A DNA stretch of 64,000 nt from the NCBI GenBank assembly GCA_028281765.1, contig JANQJF010000005.1, positions 55,619 to 119,618 on the forward strand, written 5' to 3'. The notes below the pieces were generated by a model that worked only from the letters and a program-made list of their open reading frames with translations, was not told the DNA's origin and ran no database searches. Both the position numbers and the translations under genes were made by a program. The DNA is from Planctomycetota bacterium. GTDB lineage: Bacteria; Planctomycetota; UBA1135; UBA2386. The first letter of the stretch is position 1. The number at the start of each line of letters is the position of its first letter. Of this stretch, positions 9,219 to 17,815 are shown in pieces.

Positions 9219-10841
9219 TCAGCGGGTGATCGTGACGATGGTGTTGCCGATGGCTTCGGCCATGACGCCGTAGCCGGCGTCGTTGCAGTGGCCGTCGGCG
9301 ACGAAGAAGTCGGCGTCGGGCTCGGCGCGGATGCGTAGGGCGAGCGCGTCGGCGGTGTCGACCCAGGCCACGCCGGTTTCGTCCGCGATCGTCGCGGCGA
9401 GCCGGCGATACCAGCTGCGTTGCTGGTGGGGGTAGCTCGCGAAGACGACCTTCGCGCCGGTCCGTCGACAGCGCCAGATGACCTGCTCGAGGTGGGTGCG
9501 GTAGACGGACTCCTTTCGGCGCTGCGTCTCGTCGAGATCGACGATCGACTCGTAGACGCGGACGAGCTCGCGTCGTGCGCGTTCCGACTCGACGACTCGG
9601 GCGACGCGCTGTTCGAACGCCGCGCGGTCGTAGTCCCACACGACGAACTGCAGCAGCATGCGGGTGTCGGCCTCGGTCGAGCCGAGTTCGTGTGCGCGGA
9701 GCAACGCGTCGAGGGCGACGTCCTTGTCGTGCTTCTGGTAGACGCGGAACCGCGTTCGGAGGTAGCCGCGATAGCGGCCGCGGTCCGTCGGGTCGCCGGT
9801 TGCGATCGCGCGATCGCTGGCTTGTCGCGCGGCCGCGGGGTCGCCGTGCTGCAGCTCGAGGAAGGCTCGCTTGTCGTGTAGGCGAGCGCTGTCCGCGAAG
9901 CGGGGGGCGTGTTGGCGCGCGAGTGCCAGCGCCTCCTGCTCGCGTCCGGACTCGAACCACGCGTCGACGGTTTCTTCGGCGATGCGGGCGCGTTCGCGAG
10001 CGTTCGCCATCCGGCGCAGGGTCGCGAGGGCCTCGTCGACTCCCGGTTTCTCGTTTCGTTTCGACAGCACCTGCGCCAGCAGCCGCCATGCGATCGCAGC
10101 GAGTTCGGAGTCGGGGCCGACGGCGTCGAGCAGTCGTTGCGTGTCCCGCTCGGCGGTGGCGAGGTCGCCCGCGCCCAGCGCGGTGCGTGCGCTGCGCTCG
10201 AATCCGAACAGCTCGTTGTTCCGATCTCGTGGATGCCCCGTTTCGATCGGTGCGCGCTTCGGCTTCGGCATGTCGGGCGGGGGTTGCTCAGAAGTCGTCG
10301 TCCGTGGGCCCGGGTCCTTCGAGTCCGTGGCTTCGTTCGACGTGACGAAGGGTCGACGGGATCGTGCCGTGCGCAGCAGGCGCAGGATGCGGCACTCGAA
10401 GCGAAAGTCGCCAGGCGCGACCCATTCGGACGCGTCGTGATCTTCGAGCGACAGCGGCTCTGGCAGTTTCCAATCGTCGTTCGCGCCGACGACGACGCAC
10501 ACGACGGTCGGCTCGATCGTGTCGATCCGTGCGTCGAGTTCGCCGAGGACTTCGCGGCTGCTGTTGCCGGGGAAGCCGCCGTTCGCGACCGACCACGTGT
10601 CGCCGAGCTTCGCGCGGAGGTGGCGCTCGAGCTGCGCGGGGTAGGACTCCTCGCGGCTGGATGCGCCGAGACCCGCGGTGAACGAGTCGCCGACGCAGTA
10701 GACCACCGAGCGGCCCGCTTCGGCGGTGACCTGGGGCTTGGCCGCGAACAGCCAGAACCCGACGGCGAGGATCTGCAGAGACACCTCGAGGAGCACGATC
10801 GTCGCGATCGCGATCAGTGCGATTCGTCGAGCGCGCCGCAT
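9219..10841 (-). CDS. Membrane-anchored SGNH/GDSL hydrolase with helical repeat insert
   Basis: A 540-residue protein. Residues 6-34 form a membrane anchor. SGNH blocks are present: GDSFTAG at 51-57, GGFPGNSS at 88-95, GAND at 119-122, and near the C-terminus DGHCND, supplying the Asp-His pair. Between them about 200 residues look like TPR-type helical repeats (DLATAERDTQRLLDAVG, EQEALALARQHAPRF), an unusual insertion. SGNH enzymes of this layout often remove or transfer acyl groups on surface glycans; the actual substrate is unknown. It is last in a reverse-strand run with trkH, 13 bp after the preceding gene. Confidence 0.8.
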   Translation of the reverse strand: MRRARRIALIAIATIVLLEVSLQILAVGFWLFAAKPQVTAEAGRSVVYCVGDSFTAGLGASSREESYPAQLERHLRAKLGDTWSVANGGFPGNSSREVLGELDARIDTIEPTVVCVVVGANDDWKLPEPLSLEDHDASEWVAPGDFRFECRILRLLRTARSRRPFVTSNEATDSKDPGPRTTTSEQPPPDMPKPKRAPIETGHPRDRNNELFGFERSARTALGAGDLATAERDTQRLLDAVGPDSELAAIAWRLLAQVLSKRNEKPGVDEALATLRRMANARERARIAEETVDAWFESGREQEALALARQHAPRFADSARLHDKRAFLELQHGDPAAARQASDRAIATGDPTDRGRYRGYLRTRFRVYQKHDKDVALDALLRAHELGSTEADTRMLLQFVVWDYDRAAFEQRVARVVESERARRELVRVYESIVDLDETQRRKESVYRTHLEQVIWRCRRTGAKVVFASYPHQQRSWYRRLAATIADETGVAWVDTADALALRIRAEPDADFFVADGHCNDAGYGVMAEAIGNTIVTITR

Positions 10842-10854
10842 TCCGGATCCCGAC

Positions 10855-11538
10855 TCAGAACGTCTGGGTGTAAGTCAGCATCGCCTGCACGCCGTTCAGG
10901 TCGACGTCGGGGACGCCGGTGTCGAAGTCGACGTTCGTCCGGAACCCGCGCACGCCGAACCCGAGGAATGCGCCCTGGCCCCAGGCGAGCTCGGCGCCCG
11001 CGCGGGCGTAACCGCCGACGCCGAAGGCCGAGTCGCTCGTGCGCGATACCTCAGTCTCCGAATCGATGTTGGCGAAGAGCATCAGGGGCCCGGCCCCGGC
11101 GTAGAGGCGCACGTTGTCGTCGAGCACGCGCGCGCTGACGTAGGCGCCCGCGGAGATATCGACCGCCGTCAGCTCGTTGTCCACGAGCACGATGATCGAG
11201 CCGTTGCCGGCGCGAACCGACGCGTCGTCGCGCCACCAGCTGAAGAGCAAGCCGCCTTCGAACCCGAACTCGACCTTCTTCCCGGTCAGGCGCTGGTGAC
11301 CGTAGATCCCGATCATCGGCGTCTGCGAGATGTCGGCCTCCGCGACTTGCGTCGGATCGTTCGGATTCACGCGCTGCGCATCGAGGTCGCTGTCCAAGAA
11401 CGTCGCGCCGATCAGGGCTTGCACCGCCGTCGCTTCCGTGCGGGACGAACGGCGTCGATCGTCGAAGTCGCGAAACTGCGCGCAGGCGTTCAGCAGGCAG
11501 AATGCGGTGATCGCCAGGCATCGAATGCGGACGTGCAT
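10855..11538 (-). CDS. Predicted outer-membrane beta-barrel lipoprotein
   Basis: A 227-residue protein with a lipoprotein signal (LLNAC, Cys19). The body alternates short hydrophobic beta-like strands rich in Gly and aromatic residues (PMIGIYGHQRLTG, FGFEGGLLFSWWRDD, AYVSARVLDDNVRLYAGAG) and ends with an aromatic residue (TYTQTF), as outer-membrane barrels do. I do not recognise a named family. It sits 7 bp downstream of the MFS gene and 13 bp upstream of the SGNH hydrolase, so it is probably co-transcribed with them. Confidence 0.65.
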   Translation of the reverse strand: MHVRIRCLAITAFCLLNACAQFRDFDDRRRSSRTEATAVQALIGATFLDSDLDAQRVNPNDPTQVAEADISQTPMIGIYGHQRLTGKKVEFGFEGGLLFSWWRDDASVRAGNGSIIVLVDNELTAVDISAGAYVSARVLDDNVRLYAGAGPLMLFANIDSETEVSRTSDSAFGVGGYARAGAELAWGQGAFLGFGVRGFRTNVDFDTGVPDVDLNGVQAMLTYTQTF

Positions 11539-11545
11539 GCGCTCG

Positions 11546-12700
11546 TCATAACCGATCCTCGGTGCGGAATTCCCGATTCCTCGGCGGGCGCGCCTGCGTC
11601 AGGCAGAGGATGCCGGTGATCGCGACGATGCCCATGGCCCAGAACATCGCGGCGCCCTGGGATTCGAACAGCGCGCCCGCGCTGAGCGTCGCGATGCCCA
11701 TCCCCGCGCCGGTGCCGACCGCGACGTACGTCGCCTGCGCGGTGGCTGCGTAGCGAGCCGGCAACTCGCGGCGGATGTAGTTGACAATCGCGAGGTGCGT
11801 CGCACCGAACGTGAACGCGTGAAGGAGCTGCGCGACGACGAACACCGGAGTCGACTCCGCGTTCGCCATGATCGTCCAGCGCAGGATCGCGGCCGCGCCT
11901 CCGGCGACGCCGAACCACACGGGGTGCCAGCGGGCGACGAAGCGAGCGCTGAAGTGGAACAGCACGATCTCCGCGGTCGGTCCGACGGCCCACAGCCAGC
12001 CGATCGTCGACGTCGAGAGCCCGATCGAGCTCCAGTGCAGGGACCCGAACGAGTAGAGGCCCGCGTGGCTCGCCTGGATCATGCCCGCGCCGACGGCCAT
12101 CGCGAGGAACCGTCGATCGCGGAGGAGGTCGGCGACCGGGCTACGCGTCGAAGTCTCCGCCGGCTCGGGGTCTGAATTCGGCACCGGCAGCCGCGTCGCG
12201 ACCGCCATCGAGACGACGACCGCGACGAGCACGAGCCAGAACACGGTGTGCGTGCCGCGCCCGTCGAGCAGCCAGCCCGCGAGGACCGTCGAGAGCATCC
12301 AGCTGCCGGAACCGAACAGCCGCAGTCGGCCGTAGCGTTCGCGGGCGACCTGGGATGCGATCGAGTCGGTGAGCGGGAACAGCTGCCAGAACGTCCCGCC
12401 GAAGACGGCGCACAGCGCGAGCAGGGCCCAGTAGTTCTCCGCGACGGCGAACAGGGTGAACACGGCGAGCCCGCCGGTCGAGAGGAGGAGCGCGGCCTGG
12501 CGCGGCGACCCGCGCCGTTCGACCCACTGCACGAGCCACGGTGAGGCCGCGCGGACGAAGATGCCGGCGGCCATCACCTGACCGATCTCCGCCTTCGTCA
12601 GGCCGCGGGACTCGAGCCACACCGGCCAGAACGCCATGTAGGCTCCCATGACCGCGAACGTCGCGATGTAGAACCCCACGAGGGGGACGGCGCCGGTCAT
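11546..12700 (-). CDS. MFS permease (HcaT/PPP-like family)
   Basis: A 384-residue inner-membrane transporter with 12 predicted helices. The opening segment VGFYIATFAVMGAYMAFWPV followed by LTKAEIGQVMAAGIF resembles the phenylpropionate-permease-like MFS group. Substrate cannot be told from sequence. Its start is 4 bp after the stop of trkH, implying co-transcription and possibly coupling. Confidence 0.75.
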   Translation of the reverse strand: MTGAVPLVGFYIATFAVMGAYMAFWPVWLESRGLTKAEIGQVMAAGIFVRAASPWLVQWVERRGSPRQAALLLSTGGLAVFTLFAVAENYWALLALCAVFGGTFWQLFPLTDSIASQVARERYGRLRLFGSGSWMLSTVLAGWLLDGRGTHTVFWLVLVAVVVSMAVATRLPVPNSDPEPAETSTRSPVADLLRDRRFLAMAVGAGMIQASHAGLYSFGSLHWSSIGLSTSTIGWLWAVGPTAEIVLFHFSARFVARWHPVWFGVAGGAAAILRWTIMANAESTPVFVVAQLLHAFTFGATHLAIVNYIRRELPARYAATAQATYVAVGTGAGMGIATLSAGALFESQGAAMFWAMGIVAITGILCLTQARPPRNREFRTEDRL

Positions 12701-12704
12701 CGGC

Positions 12705-14285
12705 TCACCGTCGCCACGTCGTCGGGGCGAACAGCACGAGCGGCGCGAGGATCTCGAGTCGCCCGAGGATCATCTCGAACGACATGAACAGCTTGCTGTA
12801 CGCGTGCAGGTCGCCGAATGCGCCGTACGGCCCGACGTTGACCGGGCCGACGAGCGTGAACTCGCCCGGGCTCACTTCGAACACTTCGGCCATCGCCGGA
12901 CCGGTGCAGCTGCACATGCTCAGACTGATCACGAACGCCGACGTGAGGTCGATGCCGCGTTCGAACGAGTAGATGATCGCGCCGACGAAGATCACGAGCA
13001 GCCACAGCAAGAACAGTCCGACCATCGCCGAGATCACGCTGTTCGGCACGACGTCGTCGTCGACCTTGATCTTCTCGACGCTCTTCGGGCGGATGAACCG
13101 GCGGATCGTGAATGTGATCACGCGCACGAACACGAGCATGCGCACGATCTTGAAGCCACCGGCCGTCGAGCCGGAGCAGCCGCCGACGAACATCGCGAAC
13201 ATCAGCAGGATGAGCGCGGCCTTCGGCCAGTTCTGGTAGTCGGCCGTGCCAAAGCCGGTCGACGTCAGGAGACTCACGACCTGGAACGCGGCGTCCCGCA
13301 GGCACCGGCCGAAGTCGTCGTAGTTGCGGTGCACGGTCGCGTGGTCGAGGACCTCGCCGCCGCCGATCCGCAGGATCAGGCTCACCGCGAGCACGAGCGT
13401 GAGCGTCAGGAGCGCGTACGCGCGGAACTCCGGATTCTTCCAGAGCGACGTCGCACTGCGCTTGCGCATCGCCGAGATCAGCAGGGCGAAGCTCGTGCCG
13501 CCGACGAACATGAAGAAGATCGTCACGACCTCGACGACGACGCTCTCGAACTGTCCGATCGAGTAGTTCTTGGTCGAGAAGCCGCCGGTCGCGAGCGTCG
13601 AGAACGCGTGGCAGATCGCGTCGATCGCGGTGTGGCTGCCCGTGGCCTTGCCCCAGATCCAGAGGAACACTCCGAGGACGGCCGTCGCGCCGACGTAGAG
13701 TCGGAACAGCGAGCGTGCCTGCAGCCGCATCGACGGGCGCAGGTCGTCGTTCGCGACCCCGACCTGTTCGGACGCGAGGAGGTTCTTGCCGGTCACGCCC
13801 ATCGCCGGGAGTAGGACGATGAACACGAAGATGACGCCGAGGCCGCCGATCCACTGCGTCATCGCGCGCCACAGCAGGATGCTGCTCGGCTGCTCTTCGA
13901 TCGTCGGGTTGCCGCCCGAGCCGAGCGTCGTCGCGCCCGTCGTCGTCAGACCGCTGATCGCTTCGAAGATCGCGTCGCACGACGAGATGATCGCGCCCGA
14001 GGCGTAGAACGGGATCGCGCCAAGGACGCCCGCGACGAGCCACGCCGCGCCGACGACCGCGAGCCCCTCACGGCGGAAGAAGTCCGCGGACGCGGTGCGG
14101 CCGATCAGCCACAGCGTCACAGCGATGGCTAGCCCGGTGCCGGCGCCCCATGCGAACCCGGTCACCGGTTCGATTCCCGGGGGCACGTTCTCCTCCATGC
14201 ACGCGATCACCAGGAGGCTGGCCTGGAGCAGCGAGAAGAACAGAACGAATCCCGAGAGGACTCTGGCGACTTGGGCCAGGTTCAT
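12705..14285 (-). CDS. trkH: TrkH-family potassium uptake membrane subunit
   Basis: A 526-residue K+ channel-like subunit with repeated M1-P-M2 units. The first selectivity loop reads SGLTTTGATTLG, and AMTQWIGGLGVIFVFIVLLP is the characteristic segment after it; a later loop is STGFGTADYQNWP. TrkH works with the cytoplasmic NAD-binding subunit TrkA, which is not in the window. The ATG at 14285 gives the normal family length. It heads a reverse-strand run of four genes with 4, 7 and 13 bp gaps. Confidence 0.9.
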   Translation of the reverse strand: MNLAQVARVLSGFVLFFSLLQASLLVIACMEENVPPGIEPVTGFAWGAGTGLAIAVTLWLIGRTASADFFRREGLAVVGAAWLVAGVLGAIPFYASGAIISSCDAIFEAISGLTTTGATTLGSGGNPTIEEQPSSILLWRAMTQWIGGLGVIFVFIVLLPAMGVTGKNLLASEQVGVANDDLRPSMRLQARSLFRLYVGATAVLGVFLWIWGKATGSHTAIDAICHAFSTLATGGFSTKNYSIGQFESVVVEVVTIFFMFVGGTSFALLISAMRKRSATSLWKNPEFRAYALLTLTLVLAVSLILRIGGGEVLDHATVHRNYDDFGRCLRDAAFQVVSLLTSTGFGTADYQNWPKAALILLMFAMFVGGCSGSTAGGFKIVRMLVFVRVITFTIRRFIRPKSVEKIKVDDDVVPNSVISAMVGLFLLWLLVIFVGAIIYSFERGIDLTSAFVISLSMCSCTGPAMAEVFEVSPGEFTLVGPVNVGPYGAFGDLHAYSKLFMSFEMILGRLEILAPLVLFAPTTWRR

Positions 14286-14306
14286 TCCGGTTTGTTAACC
14301 ACTTCG

Positions 14307-14339
14307 GGAGAGCCCACGCCAGTCTGGGTTGGGCTCTCC
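14307..14339 (-). terminator. Hairpin between gph and trkH, possible terminator
   Basis: Perfect 10-bp inverted arms (GGAGAGCCCA and TGGGCTCTCC) enclose 13 bases between the end of gph and the start of trkH. On the reverse strand it would follow gph. No T-run follows it, so intrinsic termination is uncertain. Confidence 0.4.
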
Positions 14340-14341
14340 GT

Positions 14342-14397
14342 CATACCCGGTGCCTCCATACCGGGTGCCTTCATACCCGGTGCCTTCTGGCACCCGG
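14342..14397. repeat. Short direct repeat (three units of about 14 bp)
   Basis: CATACCCGGTGCCT recurs three times with small changes (one copy reads CATACCGGGTGCCT), ending in a GGTGCC-TTCT-GGCACC hairpin. The last unit overlaps the 3' end of gph. It may be replication slippage or a transcript-end structure. Confidence 0.75.
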
Positions 14398-15033
14398 GTT
14401 CTCAGGCACTCCGAACCGCACCCAGTATTCGTCGGCCCGTTCGGCCCGGAGCACGGGCTCGTCTTGGAAGCCGAACAGCGCCGCGATCGTCGCCAGGCCG
14501 GCGGCGCGGCCGGCGCGGATGTCCTGCGGGCTGTCGCCGACCATCGTCCCGTCAGCGGCGCCTCCCAGTCGCTCGAGCGCCGCGCGCAGGGGGCCCGGGT
14601 GCGGCTTGCGCTCGGGGGTCGAGTCGCCACCGATGACGACCGGCAGCAGCGCGGTCATCTCGAGATGCTCGAGGATGCGGACCGCGAACCCCTCCGGCTT
14701 GTTGGTGACCACGGCGAGCGGGTGGCCCGCGTCGGCGTAGCGCTCGAGGTGTGCGCGCACGCCGGGATACGGTTCAACCGTCGCCGTGCAGTGCGCTGCG
14801 TGGTGGGCGCGGTAGGCGTCCCAGACGTCGTCGACCCGGAGCCCACGGGGATTGTCCCGGATCGCGCGCTCGCACAGGACCCGCGCGCCGTCCCCGACCA
14901 TCCGGCGGACCTCGTCGAGTTCGACCGGTGGCAGGCCGGCGAGCTCGCGGATGTGATTCGCGCTCGCGCCGATGTCGCCGAGGGTGTCGGCGAGCGTGCC
15001 GTCGAGGTCGAAGAGGATCGGACCGGGTCGCAT
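14371..15033 (-). CDS. gph: HAD-family phosphoglycolate phosphatase-like hydrolase
   Basis: A 220-residue haloacid dehalogenase-type phosphatase. Motif I FDLDGTLADT is near residues 7-16, motif II VVTNKP near 113, the motif III lysine is in PERKPHPGPL, and motif IV is MVGDSPQDIRAGRAAG. This matches Gph, which removes 2-phosphoglycolate made by DNA repair or oxygenase activity; other small phosphate esters are possible. The start at 15033 is set by the family N-terminus, although the frame is open upstream. The C-terminus (ENPGARRHRV) runs into the short repeat, so its end may have been altered. Confidence 0.82.
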   Translation of the reverse strand: MRPGPILFDLDGTLADTLGDIGASANHIRELAGLPPVELDEVRRMVGDGARVLCERAIRDNPRGLRVDDVWDAYRAHHAAHCTATVEPYPGVRAHLERYADAGHPLAVVTNKPEGFAVRILEHLEMTALLPVVIGGDSTPERKPHPGPLRAALERLGGAADGTMVGDSPQDIRAGRAAGLATIAALFGFQDEPVLRAERADEYWVRFGVPENPGARRHRV

Positions 15034-15133
15034 TGCCGAGAGGGTAGTCGGACTCGCGTGCCGAGTCTTGACAGTTCGAGGCCGCTCGGTTCGCTTGACC
15101 GGCCCCCGCTCTCCGTTCGCCGGTCCCGCCGCC

Positions 15134-15595
15134 ATGACTCCTCTCCGATCCCTCTGCCTCGTCGCGCTTCTGCTCGCCAGCTGTGCGAGCCCCGTCCGCT
15201 GGCGCGAGGTCGAGCACGACGCCGCGTTCGAGTCGATGTGGAACCAGCTCGTCCGCACCGCGACCCGCTCCGGCTACCCCGCCAACAACAACGAGACCGA
15301 CTTCGGTCTCAAGCAGTATGTGTCGCAGTGGCGCTCGACGCCGGCGCCGTTCCGGCAGGGGCGCCGCACACGTCTCCACGCCGAATTCGAGCGGCTGGAC
15401 GAGAAGCCGGGCTGGCGCATCCGCTTCTACATGGAGCAGCAGAAGGTCACCGACATCGCGATCGGCTTCGAACCCGAAGAGGACGACTGGTCGGACAACG
15501 GTCAGGATCCGGGCAAGGAGGACGTGCTGCTCGGCCAGCTGCGCCTGGCGTTCGGGCAGGACCTCGGAATCCGCCCCAGTTTCGAGACTCGATGA
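15134..15595 (+). CDS. Small lipoprotein, unknown function
   Basis: A 153-residue protein with a clear lipoprotein signal (LVALLLASC, Cys17). The mature part is polar, with VEHDAAFESMWNQLVRTATR near the start and an acidic stretch PEEDDWSDNGQD. I do not recognise the family. It lies 88 bp before the glycosyltransferase cluster on the same strand and could be transcribed with it. Confidence 0.7.
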   Translation: MTPLRSLCLVALLLASCASPVRWREVEHDAAFESMWNQLVRTATRSGYPANNNETDFGLKQYVSQWRSTPAPFRQGRRTRLHAEFERLDEKPGWRIRFYMEQQKVTDIAIGFEPEEDDWSDNGQDPGKEDVLLGQLRLAFGQDLGIRPSFETR

Positions 15596-15683
15596 GCACC
15601 CTGCTCCGTCGGGTCTCGGCCGTGCCAACGCGCGTTCCGCGTGAGGCAGCGCCGGCCGGCCCGCGGTTTCCGAAAAGATCGTC

Positions 15684-16880
15684 GTGAAGCCCGCCCTCTC
15701 GATCCTCGTCGTCAACTACGCCTCGTGGGGGGAGTGCGTCGGTGCGCTGCGGTCGTTCGCCGACAATCCGGCGCACAACGCCGATGGCACGCCGATGTCG
15801 ACGGAGGTGATCGTCATCGACAACTGCTCGCCGGTGCAGGACGAGGATGCGATCGCGCAGATCCGCGAAATCCTGACCGAGTTCGATCACGGCGAGCTGA
15901 TCCTGCACGACGAGAACGGCGGCTACAGCAAGGGCATGAACCTCGCGCTCTCGCACGCGCGCGGAGAGTGGATTCTCGTCAGCAACCCCGACATCCTGAT
16001 CAAGGAAGACACGATCGACGTGCTGCTGCGGAAGATGGAGCAGGACGATTCGGTCGGGGCCGGGCTTCCCGAGATCTTCTGGGACGAAGGGCTGACGGCG
16101 CGTCTGCCGCCGAACATCCTGCCGACGCTGCGCGACCTCGTCGGTCTCGGGCTCGCCGCGATCAGCCACAAGTTCCTCTACCGCTACTCCCGCAAACGCA
16201 CGCGCGGCGCGGTCGAGGTGTGGGCGGCCGAGGGCGACGTCGAGATGCCGATGCTGTCGGGCTGCTTCTTCCTGATGAAGCGCTCGTTCATCGACGAGAT
16301 CGGCTTCTTCGACGAGCGCTTCCCGCTCTACTACGAGGACACCGACCTGTCGCGGCGCATCCAGAAGGCCGGCAAGTCCGTGCTGCAGGTCAAGGGTTCG
16401 CACGTCGTGCACCTTTACAACCGCTCGGGCCAGACCGACTTCTCGATGGCGCTCGAGCGCTACTGGACGAGCCGACGCCGCTACTTCCGCAAGTGGTACG
16501 GCTGGTTCGGCCAGACCGTCTACGACGTCATTCAGTGGTTCCTGAAGACCGAGTGGGCGAAGAAGCGCAACGCGCGCCCGCCACAGCCGCACCTCGAGCA
16601 CATCGGCGAGCACAACGAGAAGCCGGTCCTGACGTTCGACAGGTCGTACGACAAGTTCGTCGTCGAGTTCGCGCTCGACCCATACTTCTTTCTGGCCGGC
16701 GGCACGTTCGGCAGTGGCAACCGCTGGTGCCCCGAAGACTCGATGTTCAAGGGCTTCGGCCCGACGACGTACTACTTCCGCGTCGTGGATATCTCGGACC
16801 GGGAACAGCGAGAGATCGGCGTGTTCAGCTACACGCAGGTCGAGCCGCAGGTGTTCAAGGAGATGGAGGTCGTCGAGTGA
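15684..16880 (+). CDS. Family 2 glycosyltransferase
   Basis: A 398-residue GT-A fold enzyme. The nucleotide-binding start is LSILVVNYASW, then EVIVIDNCS, the NGGYSKGMNLAL motif typical of rhamnosyltransferase-like GT2 proteins, and SNPDILI in place of a DxD. FPLYYEDTDLSRRI is the acceptor/catalytic segment. About 110 extra C-terminal residues follow (FDRSYDKFVVEFALDPYFFL) and are unusual. It is the first of five genes in which each start overlaps the previous stop. Confidence 0.85.
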   Translation: MKPALSILVVNYASWGECVGALRSFADNPAHNADGTPMSTEVIVIDNCSPVQDEDAIAQIREILTEFDHGELILHDENGGYSKGMNLALSHARGEWILVSNPDILIKEDTIDVLLRKMEQDDSVGAGLPEIFWDEGLTARLPPNILPTLRDLVGLGLAAISHKFLYRYSRKRTRGAVEVWAAEGDVEMPMLSGCFFLMKRSFIDEIGFFDERFPLYYEDTDLSRRIQKAGKSVLQVKGSHVVHLYNRSGQTDFSMALERYWTSRRRYFRKWYGWFGQTVYDVIQWFLKTEWAKKRNARPPQPHLEHIGEHNEKPVLTFDRSYDKFVVEFALDPYFFLAGGTFGSGNRWCPEDSMFKGFGPTTYYFRVVDISDREQREIGVFSYTQVEPQVFKEMEVVE

Positions 16881-17815
16881 CGACTCCGGACCTGTCGGTC
16901 GTCGTCTTGTCGTGGAACACGAAGGACCTGACGCTCGAGTGCTTGCGGGCGCTCTACGCGGAGAAGCCGCGGCATTCGCGTGAGGTCATCGTCGTCGACA
17001 ACGGCAGCAAGGACGGCTCGGCCGACGCGATCGCGGCGCAGTATCCGCAGGTTGTGCTCGCGCGCAACGAGGACAACGAAGGCTACAGCGGCGGCAACAA
17101 CCAGGGCGCGAAGCTCGCGACAGGTCGCTTCCTGTGCCTGCTGAACTCCGACACCGAAGTGCGCGAAGGTGCCCTCGACCGGCTCGTCGACTGGTTGATC
17201 GAGCACCCCGAATACGGCGCGGCCGCGCCGCGGCTCGTCAGCCCGGACGGCTCGCTGCAGCGCGCGTGCATGGCGTTCCCGGGGCTCGCGACGGCGATCT
17301 GCTTTGACACGTTCTGGGGCAAGTTCCCGCCGGGCAAGTGGGTCGACAACCGCTACTTCATGAAGAGCTTCGACCACGCGCACAGCCGCGACGTCGACCA
17401 GCCGCCGGGCGCGTGCTTCATGATGCATCGGGAGGAGTACGCGAAGTACGGCGGGCTCGACGAAGAGCTGTGGTTGTTCTTCAACGACGTCGACATCTGC
17501 CGGCGCCTGTGGAAGGACGGTCGCAAGATTCGCTACGTCGCGGAGGCCGAGGTCCTACACCACGTCGGTGCGTCGACGAAGTCGTTCGACGGCTTCGTCG
17601 TGATCTGGCACAAGAACCGCATGGCCTACTACCGCAAGCACTACGGCAAGTGGGTCGACGGCTTCATGCGGATGGTCGTGCGGATGCGCGCGTTCGAGGA
17701 GCGGGTGCGCATCTGGCGCCGGAATCGCGGGGACAAGGGTCGTCGCCGAGCCGAGACCGATCACCTGCGCGGCGTGATCCAGGAGATCCTGGCTCGTCCG
17801 GAAGGGGCGCGATGA
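16877..17815 (+). CDS. Family 2 glycosyltransferase
   Basis: A 312-residue GT2 enzyme starting at a GTG that overlaps the preceding stop (GTGA), so translation is coupled. LSVVVLSWNTKDLTLECLRA, EVIVVDNGSKDGS, NEGYSGGNNQGAKLA, LLNSDTEV and WLFFNDVDICRRL are the expected blocks in order. This is the rhamnosyl/galactosyltransferase-like subgroup of polysaccharide clusters. The open frame extends upstream to 15641, but that extension overlaps the previous gene entirely and is rejected. Confidence 0.87.
   Translation: MTTPDLSVVVLSWNTKDLTLECLRALYAEKPRHSREVIVVDNGSKDGSADAIAAQYPQVVLARNEDNEGYSGGNNQGAKLATGRFLCLLNSDTEVREGALDRLVDWLIEHPEYGAAAPRLVSPDGSLQRACMAFPGLATAICFDTFWGKFPPGKWVDNRYFMKSFDHAHSRDVDQPPGACFMMHREEYAKYGGLDEELWLFFNDVDICRRLWKDGRKIRYVAEAEVLHHVGASTKSFDGFVVIWHKNRMAYYRKHYGKWVDGFMRMVVRMRAFEERVRIWRRNRGDKGRRRAETDHLRGVIQEILARPEGAR

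Noticed and set aside
15641..16876. N-terminal extension of the second glycosyltransferase
   Set aside because: It lies entirely over the first glycosyltransferase in another frame and is Arg-rich shadow sequence.
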